Positions 45,528-53,866 of a DNA stretch of 64,000 bases are shown piece after piece. The stretch's first letter is position 1. Each line of letters begins with the position of its first letter. The stretch covers positions 248,001 to 312,000 of the forward strand of contig NZ_SDSD01000004.1 in the NCBI RefSeq assembly GCF_004798965.1, written 5' to 3'. The notes beneath the pieces are model-generated. The model was given only the letters and a program-made list of their open reading frames with translations, did not search any database and had not been told where the DNA came from. This DNA is from Onishia niordana (GTDB lineage: Bacteria; Pseudomonadota; Gammaproteobacteria; Pseudomonadales; Halomonadaceae). A program made the position numbers and the translations under genes.

Positions 45528-46013
45528 CTAGGGTAACAGCGCCCGCAAGTCGCCAGCATCCTGCCAGCCAGGTAGTGTCGCGAGAGCCCCCAGACCCGGC
45601 AGCTCGAGAGAAGGTGCCAACTCGTGCAACGGCACCACCACGAAGGCGCGGTTGGCAAGTTCCGGGTGGGGCAGGCGCAGGCGCGGGTGATGTAGACACT
45701 GATTGTCGTACAGCAGCAGATCCAGATCGAGGGTGCGCGGTCCCCAGTGCCGCTGTCGTACCCGGGCGTGGCGTTGTTCGAGGGCCTGGAGCTGGTCGAG
45801 CAGCGAGAGCGGTGACAGCCGGGTCTCGAGGTGCGCCACGGCGTTGATGAAGTCGGGTTGGTCCTGAGGGCCCACCGGACGACTCGCATAGCATGAAGAG
45901 GCGCCTGCGACCCGGGTCAGGGGCAGCCTATCGAGCTCACCCAGTGCCCGCTCGACATGTGTAAGCGGGTCATCGAGGTTGCTGCCAAGGCCGATATAGG
46001 CGTGTGAGAGCAT
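45528..46013 (-). CDS. folK: HPPK (hydroxymethyl-dihydropterin pyrophosphokinase)
   Basis: 161 aa. Transfers pyrophosphate to the pterin, the step before folP. SHAYIGLGSNLDDP at the start, the diagnostic RHWGPRTLDLDLLLYDN, then LPHPELANRAFVVVPLHELAP. ATG 46013 (MLSHAYIGLG) lies 4 bases after the pcnB stop, so it is co-transcribed with pcnB; the upstream codons of the frame overlap pcnB. Confidence 0.95.
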   Translation of the reverse strand: MLSHAYIGLGSNLDDPLTHVERALGELDRLPLTRVAGASSCYASRPVGPQDQPDFINAVAHLETRLSPLSLLDQLQALEQRHARVRQRHWGPRTLDLDLLLYDNQCLHHPRLRLPHPELANRAFVVVPLHELAPSLELPGLGALATLPGWQDAGDLRALLP

Positions 46014-46017
46014 CCGC

Positions 46018-47433
46018 TCAGTCCTGCTGGCTCGGCGATGAAGGTGCCGCACTGCGCCGCCGTTTCCGGGGGCGACGCTTGCGCTTCTTGCCGTTACCGC
46101 TGCCGGCAGGGTCGCTGCCTAGCTTCTGCAGCAGGCGGCGCTGTTCGTGCTCGTCAGCATCCTGGAAGGCGGTCCACCAGCTGCCCAGGCCCGGCTCGAT
46201 CTCGCCGGCTTCTTCGCGAACCAGCAAGAAGTCGTAGGCGGCTCGAAAGCGTGGATGATCCAGCGTCTGGAAGGCCTTCTTGCCGTGACGCTTGGGCAGG
46301 TGCATCTGTAGATCCCAGATCTCGCGCATTGGCATGCTGAAGCGTTTGGGGATCGAGACGTGCTTGAGCTGGCGACTCACTACCTGCTGGGCGGCACTAT
46401 GCATTGCCGGCACCGCGGGCATGCCATCGTCGATCAGCTCCTGTTGACGCCTCGTCACGCCAGGCCACAGCAGGGCGCCGATCAAAAAGGCAGGCGTGAC
46501 GGGGCGGTCGCGACGGATGCGGTCATCGGTATTCTCCAGTGCCCGCTCCATGAGCGGCTCCGCCCAGGGCAGGGCTTCCAGGGCCTCATCGGCCTCCGGG
46601 AAGAGCATCGGAAAGAGACCGTGGTGGCGAAGTGCCCGGAACGTGGCCAGGGCGTGGCCGGCCAGGAACAGCTTGAGGATCTCGTCGAACAACCGTGCCG
46701 GGGGAATCTGCAGCAACAGCGGCGCCAGCTCGTGTATCGGCGTCTCGGTGGCAGCGTCCATGGTGAAGTCGAGCTTGGCGGCGAAGCGTACCGCGCGCAG
46801 CATCCGCACCGGATCTTCCCGGTAGCGGGTTGCCGGGTCGCCGATCAGGCGCAGCGTGCGCGTCTCGATGTCGCGTACACCATTCGCCCAGTCATGGATC
46901 GAGAAATCGGCAATATTGTAATAGAGCGCATTGACCGTGAAGTCACGGCGCAGGGCGTCTTCTTCGACATTGCCCCAGACGTTATCGCGCAGCAGCAGGC
47001 CGTCTTGAGATTGCTGGGACTGCTGGCCACCATGATCGTCGTTGGGACGTCCTCGGAAGGTGGTGACCTCGATCACTTCGCGGCCGAAACGCACATGGAC
47101 GATGCGAAAGCGTCGCCCGATGATCCGCGAGTTGCGAAACAGGTCGCGCAGCTCTTCGGGTGTTGCATCGGTGGCAACATCGAAGTCCTTGGGTGTCTTG
47201 CCGAGCAGGGAGTCCCTGATGCTGCCGCCGACCAGGTATGCCTCGAAGCCGGCATTGTGCAGGCGATAGAGAACCTTGAGCGCAGCATCTGAGAAGAGCT
47301 TGCGGGAAACGTCATGGTTATCGCGGGGAATAACACGCAGCGCGGGGGTCTGATCGGCAGAGTCCTGATGGCCGAACAGTGACCTTAGGCGCTCACTGGG
47401 CGCTTGTAGAAAGCGGGTAAATCCTTTGAACAT
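46018..47433 (-). CDS. pcnB: Poly(A) polymerase I
   Basis: 471 aa. Adds 3' poly(A) tails that speed RNA decay. Class II nucleotidyltransferase: YLVGGSIRDSLLGKTPKDFDVATDATPEEL with the catalytic Asp pair, RRFRIVHVRFGREVIEVTTFRG, and the RREDP-like RYREDPVRMLRAVRFAAKL. The C-terminal ~25 residues are Lys/Arg/Ser-rich. ATG 47433 (MFKGFTRFL) is preferred over an upstream TTG. It lies directly after the crcZ-like RNA, as in Pseudomonas. Confidence 0.94.
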   Translation of the reverse strand: MFKGFTRFLQAPSERLRSLFGHQDSADQTPALRVIPRDNHDVSRKLFSDAALKVLYRLHNAGFEAYLVGGSIRDSLLGKTPKDFDVATDATPEELRDLFRNSRIIGRRFRIVHVRFGREVIEVTTFRGRPNDDHGGQQSQQSQDGLLLRDNVWGNVEEDALRRDFTVNALYYNIADFSIHDWANGVRDIETRTLRLIGDPATRYREDPVRMLRAVRFAAKLDFTMDAATETPIHELAPLLLQIPPARLFDEILKLFLAGHALATFRALRHHGLFPMLFPEADEALEALPWAEPLMERALENTDDRIRRDRPVTPAFLIGALLWPGVTRRQQELIDDGMPAVPAMHSAAQQVVSRQLKHVSIPKRFSMPMREIWDLQMHLPKRHGKKAFQTLDHPRFRAAYDFLLVREEAGEIEPGLGSWWTAFQDADEHEQRRLLQKLGSDPAGSGNGKKRKRRPRKRRRSAAPSSPSQQD

Positions 47434-47587
47434 GCAGCGAAATCGACTCGCTAAGGCAAAACCCAAGTGTAGCCGACCGCCGACACCTTGGGAACCATTG
47501 CCTGGTTAGGGGAATGGGTTGTAAGCACTCTTTGTTGGGGCTGATGACTGAGAAAGAAGTGCCACGGCCGTCATGACCATCAGACGC

Positions 47588-48083
47588 AGAAAGGGGAGGC
47601 CAGCTGGCCTCCCCTGTAAGCATAACGTCAGCATCCCTGCTGTTAGTTTTTCTTCGTGATGGCGCATCGCCTTGAATACGCACCACAGTCACCAAAGTTG
47701 GTTCAGGTAAGCAACATTTTTATTTTTGTCGACCCTTCCTGATGGCGACCGTCTCGTATTCAAAACAATAGTCCAACCACGACGGCAAGAGTTTGCCTAC
47801 CTCCGGTGTATTGTTGTTGTTACCGGAGGTGCATCGCATGAGGGCTTGTTATTGTTTTGCCCTGGCAGGATGCGTTTCGTCTTGGTCAGCTTTCCGAACC
47901 CTCGACCGCAATTATTGTTGTGGTGGTCGAGCCGCATCGAGATGGCTTGTGATTGTTGTTGCCATCATGGGTGCTGTGTCGCGCCATCAGCATTGTTGTT
48001 ATTGGGCTGGTGGCGGTGTCTGAGGTCTCGTCATTATTGTTGTTGGCACAAGACTCAGTGACGTTCGGCTGTTGTTTTTCTTG
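47588..48083 (-). ncRNA. crcZ: CrcZ-type small RNA (Hfq/Crc-sequestering), candidate
   Basis: No gene occupies this stretch between pcnB and cbrB, where Pseudomonas encodes CrcZ. Read on the minus strand it starts behind a sigma-54 promoter and ends at a perfect palindromic terminator, about 495 nt (CrcZ of P. aeruginosa is about 400). It carries the CA motif AAnAAnAA repeatedly: near 48070-48081, 48034-48044, 47992-48003, 47952-47960, 47912-47919, 47846-47858, 47810-47821, and A-rich variants at 47717-47729 and 47643-47655. Six are held in hairpin loops with stems 48025-48030/48049-48054, 47982-47990/48007-48015, 47941-47946/47961-47966, 47901-47907/47925-47931, 47841-47845/47859-47863 and 47799-47807/47822-47830. 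Such motifs titrate Hfq with Crc and relieve catabolite repression. The ends are estimates. Confidence 0.8.
47592..47615 (-). terminator. Terminator of the crcZ-like RNA
   Basis: AGGGGAGGCCAG pairs with CTGGCCTCCCCT as a perfect 24-base palindrome; on the minus strand TTTCT follows. It separates the RNA from pcnB, which begins about 160 bases later. Confidence 0.75.
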
Positions 48084-48093
48084 CCCTAATTAG

Positions 48094-48109
48094 TGCACTG
48101 CTCGTGCCA
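48094..48109 (-). promoter_or_regulatory. Sigma-54 promoter of the crcZ-like RNA
   Basis: On the minus strand TGGCAC-GAGCA-GTGCA: an exact -24 TGGCAC and a -12 GTGC (consensus TTGC) with the obligatory GG and GC elements ten bases apart. Transcription should begin about 11 bases further, near 48083. The sigma-54 activator CbrB is encoded directly upstream. Confidence 0.75.
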
Positions 48110-48137
48110 TGATCAGGAAAGTTTAGTAAGAACAGAG

Positions 48138-48234
48138 TGTTATATTTTTTCCGATCTGTTCCATCGGTTCTGCACCTCGGTTGTGTTACCCCTTGTGCCG
48201 CATCTTGGGGCGCTTCTTGAGTGGGACGGTAACA
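48138..48234 (-). promoter_or_regulatory. Possible CbrB upstream activating sites
   Basis: TGTTAT (48138-48143), TGTTAC (48184-48189) and GTAACA (48229-48234) lie about 30-125 bases upstream of the sigma-54 promoter at 45-46-base intervals. They match half-sites of the CbrB recognition sequence TGTTAC-N14-GTAACA that I recall from Pseudomonas, but not its N14 spacing. Low-information motifs, so tentative. Confidence 0.35.
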
Positions 48235-48344
48235 ACTGGTGCAAAGCTGGAGGACATGATGATCAAAAGTACCGGCGAATGGAACTCGTGGGCCGTTAGA
48301 CCATGGTCGTGTCAACGGGGCGAAGGAGAAATGATCGGGGCTGA

Positions 48345-49727
48345 TCAGGTCGGTCGGCTGCGATTGCTGCGCTTTCTGGGGATGCCAAGCCGCTGCCTGC
48401 GCTCCCAGAGGCACTTGCGGCTGATGCCGAGTTTGTGGGCCAGTTCGGTCTCGCTCATCTGCTCCTGGTGCTCGAGCACGAAATGCTGGAAGTAGTCCTC
48501 AAGGGACAGGTCTTCTTCGCTGGTGTCGCCTGCTTGAGCAACATCGTCATGGGTTGCGACCACATTGGCTGATGGGCGAGCGGTAATCTGTGAGGGTGCC
48601 TTGCGCAAGCCCAGGTCATCAGGATGAATCAGATGTCCCTCGGCGAGGATTACGCCGCGCTCGAGGGCATTCTCGAGCTCGCGTACGTTGCCGGGCCAGA
48701 GGTAGTCACGGATCTCGCGTCTTGCACTGCGCGACAACGTTAACCCTTGACGGCTGTGGCGTTGGCAAGCGCTATCGAGCAGCACATCGGCGATGGTCAT
48801 AATATCGTTCTCGCGCTCGCGCAGCGGCGGCAGGTCGATCTGCATGACGTTGAGGCGATAATAGAGATCGAGTCGGAACTCGCCTGTCTTCGACATGGCC
48901 TGGAGGTCGCGATGGGTCGCGGCGATCAGGCGCACATTGACGTGACGCGTTTCCACCGAGCCGATCTTGCGGATTTCCCCTTCCTGCAGCACACGCAGCA
49001 ATCGAGCCTGAGCATCCGGAGGTAGCTCGCCGATCTCATCGAGAAACAGGGTGCCACCGTCCGCGGCCTCGACCAGGCCAGTCCGAGCGGCACTGGCGCC
49101 GGTGAAAGCCCCCTTCTCGTGGCCGAATAGCTCCGACTCAATCAGGGTCTCGGGGATGGCCGCGCAGTTGACGCAGATCAGCGGCGCCTTTTCGCGCCTG
49201 CTCTGACGGTGGAGCGCGCGAGCCACCAGTTCCTTGCCGGTCCCCGACTCTCCCTGGATCAGCACCGTGACATCGGCTGGCGCGGTCTTGCGAATACGCG
49301 AATAGACCTCCTGCATGGCCGGACAGTCGCCGATCATCGCTGGCGGTGCAGGCTCCTTCACAGGGGCGGGCTTTTCGTTACCGTGCTCGGCGAGCAGGTG
49401 TTCCACCGTCTCGACCAGCTCAGCATGGTCAAAGGGCTTGGCGATATATTCCACCGCCCCCTGCTTCATGGCGTCGACGGCAGAGCGAATGCTGGCATGG
49501 CGGGTCATGATCAAGACCGGCACTGGGGCGGCACGTTGGATCATCGTGGTGCCGGGTTCGCCCGGCAAGTGAAGCTCGCTGATCACCAGGGTGAAGCGCT
49601 GAGGGTCCAGGGTCTCTGCCTCGACGACCGAGGCAGCCTCGCTGACGTCGTGGCCATGGCGCTCCAGCAGTTGCTTCAGGGCACTGCGGATGATGCTTTC
49701 GTCTTCAACGATCAGAATCCGGCTCAT
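48345..49727 (-). CDS. cbrB: Sigma-54-dependent response regulator CbrB
   Basis: 460 aa. Receiver domain (1-115), AAA+ domain with Walker A GESGTGKE, the sigma-54-contact loop GAFTGA, and [14 protein letters not shown]-terminal Fis-type helix-turn-helix [21 protein letters not shown]. In Pseudomonas CbrB activates crcZ and catabolic genes. The receiver keeps the acidic pair (E8-D9), T75 and K97, but the phosphorylation site is Glu51 (VISELHLPG), where CbrB and nearly all receivers have Asp. ATG 49727 overlaps the stop of the cbrA remnant (ATGA). Synteny with pcnB and dksA-gluQRS supports CbrB over other NtrC-type regulators. Confidence 0.88.
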   Translation of the reverse strand: MSRILIVEDESIIRSALKQLLERHGHDVSEAASVVEAETLDPQRFTLVISELHLPGEPGTTMIQRAAPVPVLIMTRHASIRSAVDAMKQGAVEYIAKPFDHAELVETVEHLLAEHGNEKPAPVKEPAPPAMIGDCPAMQEVYSRIRKTAPADVTVLIQGESGTGKELVARALHRQSRREKAPLICVNCAAIPETLIESELFGHEKGAFTGASAARTGLVEAADGGTLFLDEIGELPPDAQARLLRVLQEGEIRKIGSVETRHVNVRLIAATHRDLQAMSKTGEFRLDLYYRLNVMQIDLPPLRERENDIMTIADVLLDSACQRHSRQGLTLSRSARREIRDYLWPGNVRELENALERGVILAEGHLIHPDDLGLRKAPSQITARPSANVVATHDDVAQAGDTSEEDLSLEDYFQHFVLEHQEQMSETELAHKLGISRKCLWERRQRLGIPRKRSNRSRPT

Positions 49728-50200
49728 GGTGGAGCTCGTCGTCCTCTTTGCTCGGGGGGCTGCCTGCTCAAGGGGAGCCACATGACGATGCGGGTGCCGC
49801 TGTCGCGCCCGTCGGGAGGTGACACGATAGCGATGCGGCCATGGTAGCGAGTAGGCCAGCCTCTAGCGCCAGCCCCAGGCCTGTGCCCTTGTCGGGCGCC
49901 CTAGGCGGGGTGAAAGGCTTGACCAGGTGCGGGCTCGACACCCTGACCGGTATCGGTCAGGCACCATTCTACGCCATCTCTCCCTGGATCATCGTCGACG
50001 TTGGGCATTGATTTCGATAGTGCCTCATGGGCAGGAGCAAACGTGGGACATCCCATGCCACCGTCAGGGCCGCTAGCCGCTAGGCTGTGATTGAGCAAGT
50101 CCACATCGTGGCCCGTGCGCGCCAACCGGATCAAGTGACGGGCATCGTCGCTGCCCGAAGAGCGTTCGCACCGGGCATACGTGATGATCGGTGCTGGGCC
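49724..50200 (-). pseudogene. cbrA: Remnant of the sensor kinase gene cbrA
   Basis: Pseudomonas has cbrA (about 3 kb) between gluQRS and cbrB; here only about 480 bases remain. Three blocks of a histidine-kinase ATPase domain can be read in order. First LTDTGQGVEPA (near 49957-49925). Then, in another frame, LVKPFTPP...DKGTGLGLAL (49926-49861). Then, back in the first frame, [22 protein letters not shown] up to TGA 49726-49724. The last stop overlaps the cbrB ATG, as in an original cbrA-cbrB pair. Two compensating shifts and the missing membrane and dimerisation parts make it non-functional. Bases 49980-50200 show no clear similarity. Confidence 0.65.
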
Positions 50201-50201
50201 C

Positions 50202-51095
50202 TCAGTCCTCGGGCCAGTCAGGTGCAACCCCTGAGCCACCGGTCTGCAGTCGTGTCGGGTCCCAGGCCTCGATGGCAGCCTTGAGTTGATCCTCGACCGG
50301 CGCGCTGGCAAGGGCCGCGTCGGGCGCCTGGTCGAGCGCCATGAGGGCTTGATGCAGTAGCGGGCGCACTCGCGCGTCCTCGGGAAGCGGGCGCGCCAGG
50401 TTCTGTTTGGAGAGCTTCTGGCCGTCGTCGCCGATGATCAGTGGCAGGTGCAGGTAACGCGGCTCGGACAGCGCCAGGGCGACCTGAAGCTGGCGCTGCC
50501 AGGGCGTGTTGTCGAGCAGGTCTGCACCACGTACCACATCGCTGATGCCTTGATCGGCGTCGTCGACTACCACCGCCAGCTGATAGGCCCAAAGGCCATC
50601 CTTGCGCTTGAGGACCACATCGCCGAGTTCGGCGGGATCCAGACATTGTCGGCCATAGTGTCGGTCCTGCCAGACCACCGGTCGCCACCCGAGATCGCAG
50701 CGCAGTCGCCAGGCCACTGGCGCATCGGGGTTGCTAAGCCCGTCGCGGCACCAGCCCGGATAGATCGGATAGTCGCGCCACTGCTTGCGCGAACAGCTGC
50801 AAGGGTAGGCAAGCCCTGCCTCGGCGAGCCGTGCAAGGGCTGCCTGAAAGACTTCGCCGCGGCGCTGCTGATAGTGCACCGGGCCGTCCCAGTAAAGGCC
50901 GAAGGCCTCGAGCTGGCGCAGGATGGTGTCGCTTGCACCGGGCGGGCAGCGCGGCGGGTCGATGTCCTCGATGCGTACGCTCCAGTGGCCGCCTGCCTGG
51001 CGAGCATCCAGGTAGCTGCCCAGCGCCGCGACCAGGGACCCGAAATGCAGCGGGCCGGAGGGGGTAGGGGCGAAGCGTCCGCGGTAGTCGGTCAT
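50202..51095 (-). CDS. gluQ: Glutamyl-Q tRNA(Asp) synthetase
   Basis: 297 aa. A GluRS paralogue without the anticodon-binding domain that adds glutamate to queuosine in tRNA-Asp. Class I motifs RFAPTPSGPLHFGSL (HIGH-like) and DDGQKLSKQNLA (KMSKS-like); zinc-type Cys/Tyr cluster YPCSCSRKQW with a later C. Downstream of dksA as in E. coli and Pseudomonas. Confidence 0.95.
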   Translation of the reverse strand: MTDYRGRFAPTPSGPLHFGSLVAALGSYLDARQAGGHWSVRIEDIDPPRCPPGASDTILRQLEAFGLYWDGPVHYQQRRGEVFQAALARLAEAGLAYPCSCSRKQWRDYPIYPGWCRDGLSNPDAPVAWRLRCDLGWRPVVWQDRHYGRQCLDPAELGDVVLKRKDGLWAYQLAVVVDDADQGISDVVRGADLLDNTPWQRQLQVALALSEPRYLHLPLIIGDDGQKLSKQNLARPLPEDARVRPLLHQALMALDQAPDAALASAPVEDQLKAAIEAWDPTRLQTGGSGVAPDWPED

Positions 51096-51173
51096 GGCTG
51101 AAGGTTCATCAAGGGGTAGCGGTTTCTATCGGTGCACGTCGAGGATGGGCGGTTTTGGCCTGCTGCATACGCC

Positions 51174-51197
51174 GACGGGCACCCGAGGGTGCCCGTC
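51174..51197 (-). terminator. Hairpin between dksA and gluQ
   Basis: GACGGGCACCC (51174-51184) pairs with GGGTGCCCGTC (51187-51197), 46 bases after dksA. It is a perfect 11-bp stem with a 2-base centre but no T-run, perhaps a partial stop or RNA stabiliser. Confidence 0.5.
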
Positions 51198-51242
51198 GAA
51201 GATGGCCAAGGTTACCGCCGAGGACTGGCCGGCAAGCGTGGG

Positions 51243-51680
51243 TTAGCCACCGAGCTGCTTTTCCTTGAGTTCGGCAAGGGTCTTGCAGTCGACGCACTGC
51301 GTCGCCGTTGGGCGCGCCTCGAGGCGGCGTATACCGATTTCGACACCGCAGGCTTCGCAGAAGCCATAGTCGTCTTCGTCGATTTTATCGATGGTCTCGT
51401 TGATTTTCTTGAGCAGCTTGCGCTCGCGATCCCGTGTGCGCAGCTCCAGGTTGAAGCCTTCTTCCTGCGTGGCGCGGTCCGCCGGGTCAGCGTAGTTGTT
51501 GGCGTCTTCCTGCAGATGGCGCACGGTACGGTCCACCTCTTCCATCAAATCCCTTTTCCAGTCGAGCAGGATTTCACGGAAGTGCGCTAACTGTTGGTCG
51601 TTCATATACTCTTCACCCGGTGCCGGTTCATACGGGGTGAATCGCTTGAGGGCTTCCGGGGTTTGTGCTGCTGCTGCCAT
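51243..51680 (-). CDS. dksA: RNA polymerase-binding transcription factor DksA
   Basis: 145 aa. Coiled coil (about 30-110, with the tip DPADRATQEE including the key Asp pair) reaches into the polymerase secondary channel and works with ppGpp. Zinc finger C-x2-C-x17-C-x2-C (FCEACG ... TQCVDC). First gene of the dksA-gluQ-(cbrA)-cbrB series. Confidence 0.97.
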   Translation of the reverse strand: MAAAAQTPEALKRFTPYEPAPGEEYMNDQQLAHFREILLDWKRDLMEEVDRTVRHLQEDANNYADPADRATQEEGFNLELRTRDRERKLLKKINETIDKIDEDDYGFCEACGVEIGIRRLEARPTATQCVDCKTLAELKEKQLGG

Positions 51681-51922
51681 GTGGCTGCCTCATTACTCGA
51701 GTGACTGGGGCCAATACCCGATCGAAGGGTGCTGTCCATCGCGGGCCCAAAACCCAGTGTATTTAGCGAAAAAAAGCCGAGAACGCAACCGTTGTGACAT
51801 CTTCTTTACTATAGAGGCGCCTCGCTGAACGGTTATCATAACGGTTTGACCGTCGCATTTGCCGGTGGTGCCCTCCGCCGCTAGCCATCGTTACTGCTCA
51901 CTTTTACTACAGGAAGCCGCCC

Positions 51923-53083
51923 ATGTCGTTCAGTGCCAGGCTGGATCGTGTTCAGCCGTTTCGGGTCATGAGCCTGCTTGAGGTCGCCCAGGCCCGTGAG
52001 GCGGCGGGTCACGACGTCATCCACCTGGAAATCGGCGAGCCCGATTTCCCGACGCCCGAGCCGGTGATTGCCGCCGGCCAGCAGGCACTGGCGGCGGGTC
52101 GCACCCGCTACACGCCTGCGGCAGGGCTACCGGCGCTGCGCGAGGCCATTGCCGGTCACTATGCCGAGCATTTCGGCGCGCAGGTCGATCCCGCGCGTAT
52201 CATCGTCACCCCCGGTGCCTCTGGGGCACTGTTGCTGGCCAGCCAGCTGCTGGTCCAGCGCGGTGACAGGGTGCTGATGGCCGACCCGACCTATCCCTGC
52301 AACCGTCACTTCATGGCGCTGGCCGAGGCCGAGCTCGATACCGTAGCGGTAGGACCGGATAGCGATTGGCAGCTGAATGCCGAACTGATCGAGCGCCACT
52401 GGCGCGACGAGACGCGGCTCGCGATGCTTGCCACGCCATCCAACCCGACGGGCCATACCCTGGACGCCGATCAGCTCGCCGCAGTGGCCGACACCGTGGC
52501 CGCGCGTCGGGGGGCGCTGTTAGTCGACGAGATCTATCAGGGCCTTAATTATGACGTGGCGCCGGTATCGGCAGCGGCGGTGGCGCCCGAGGCCTATGTG
52601 GTCAACAGCTTCTCGAAGTACTTCGGCATGACCGGCTGGCGTCTCGGTTGGCTGGTGGCGCCCTCGGATGCCGTGGAGCCGCTGACGCGACTGGCCCAGA
52701 ATATCTTCCTGGCGGCGCCGACGCCTTCGCAGCATGCGGCCCTGGCGGCCTTCACGCCGGCGTGTCGCGACGAGCTGGAGCGCCGTCGTGGTGAGCTACA
52801 CCGGCGCCGTGATGCATTGCTCGACGGCTTGGCGGGCCTGGGGCTGGCGCCTTCGCTGCCGCCTCAGGGCGCCTTCTATCTGTGGCTCGATATCAGTCGC
52901 TACAGCCGTGACAGCCTGTCATTCTGCCGCCGCCTGCTGGAAGAAGAGAACGTCGCCATCACCCCGGGTATCGACTTCGCGGTGACAGGCGGCGAGCACC
53001 ATGTACGCATCGCGTTTACTGCCGAGCGTGCGCGCCTCGAGGAGGCGGTAGCGCGCCTCGGGCGCTTCCTGGCCCGTCAGTAA
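51923..53083 (+). CDS. PLP-dependent aminotransferase, class I/II
   Basis: 386 aa. AspC/AlaT-like fold: substrate-side HLEIGEPDFPTPEPV and RTRYTPAAGLPALREAI, SNPTGHTL, and the PLP lysine K232 in NSFSKYFGMTGWRLGW. C-terminal Arg in HHVRIAFT. The acceptor is not determinable from sequence; aspartate, alanine or another amino acid is possible. AGGAAG stands before the ATG. sfsA follows after 12 bases, so they are likely co-transcribed. Confidence 0.88.
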   Translation: MSFSARLDRVQPFRVMSLLEVAQAREAAGHDVIHLEIGEPDFPTPEPVIAAGQQALAAGRTRYTPAAGLPALREAIAGHYAEHFGAQVDPARIIVTPGASGALLLASQLLVQRGDRVLMADPTYPCNRHFMALAEAELDTVAVGPDSDWQLNAELIERHWRDETRLAMLATPSNPTGHTLDADQLAAVADTVAARRGALLVDEIYQGLNYDVAPVSAAAVAPEAYVVNSFSKYFGMTGWRLGWLVAPSDAVEPLTRLAQNIFLAAPTPSQHAALAAFTPACRDELERRRGELHRRRDALLDGLAGLGLAPSLPPQGAFYLWLDISRYSRDSLSFCRRLLEEENVAITPGIDFAVTGGEHHVRIAFTAERARLEEAVARLGRFLARQ

Positions 53084-53095
53084 GGGGAAGGCTTT

Positions 53096-53866
53096 ATGGA
53101 CTATTCACGACTGGTACCCGGCACGCTGGTTCGCCGCTATAAGCGCTTTCTGGCCGATATCCTTCTCGATGACGGTCGCGAGGTGGTGGCCCACTGTCCG
53201 AATACCGGCTCGATGCGTGCGGTCAACGTGCCCGGCTCGCGGGTCTGGCTGTCGCCGAGCGACAACCCCAAGCGCAAGCTTGACTGGACCTGGGAGCTGA
53301 TCGCGCTGCCTCAGTCAGAAGGCGACACAGCGCTTGCCTCGGTACATACCGGGCGCACCAACGCGATCGTCGAGGAGGCGTTGCGCGCCGGCACCCTCAC
53401 GGCGCTTGCCGGTTATGCCGAGCTGAGGCGAGAGGTCAAGGTCGATGGGGCGCGGCTCGATTTCCGCTTGCGCGGAGGAGAGGGCGATGTCGATGTTTAT
53501 GTCGAGGTCAAGCAGGTGACCCTCAAGGAGGAAGACGGTCACGGCTACTTCCCGGATGCCGTCAGCGAACGCGGGCGGCGTCATCTCGAGGTGCTGAGCC
53601 GCCTGGCCGGTGAAGGGCAGCGTGCGGTGCTGCTGTTCTGTGTGGCGCATACCGGCATCGATGACGTGGCTCCCGCGCGACATCTCGACCCTGCCTATGC
53701 TCAGGCACTCGGCGAGGCGGTCGCGGCGGGCGTCGAGGTGCTGGCCTACGGCTGTGAGGTCGATTGGCGGCAAGGCGCGCCGATTGGCATTCGCCTGGCG
53801 CGGCCCTTGCCGGTATCACTCACTCGCCAGGTGGATCCCGCCGTTGTCGTCGACGGCGAGTGCTAG
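53096..53866 (+). CDS. sfsA: SfsA family protein
   Basis: 256 aa. N-terminal RYKRFLADILLDDGREVVAHCPNTGSM and C-terminal nuclease-like domain with DFRL and VYVEVKQVTL (PD-(D/E)xK-like pattern). Named for sugar-fermentation stimulation in E. coli; binds DNA, and the real role is unclear. Its last 51 bases overlap the convergent Rieske gene. Confidence 0.92.
   Translation: MDYSRLVPGTLVRRYKRFLADILLDDGREVVAHCPNTGSMRAVNVPGSRVWLSPSDNPKRKLDWTWELIALPQSEGDTALASVHTGRTNAIVEEALRAGTLTALAGYAELRREVKVDGARLDFRLRGGEGDVDVYVEVKQVTLKEEDGHGYFPDAVSERGRRHLEVLSRLAGEGQRAVLLFCVAHTGIDDVAPARHLDPAYAQALGEAVAAGVEVLAYGCEVDWRQGAPIGIRLARPLPVSLTRQVDPAVVVDGEC

Noticed and set aside
47726..48061. 111-codon + strand frame (and a 76-codon one) in the pcnB-cbrB gap
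   Set aside because: Cys/Leu/Trp-rich translation produced by the ATTGTTGTT repeats, which are explained by the opposite-strand crcZ-like RNA.
49901..50311. 136-codon minus-strand frame between cbrB and gluQ as an intact gene
   Set aside because: It begins inside gluQ and stops in the middle of a kinase G-box region; better explained as part of the broken cbrA remnant.
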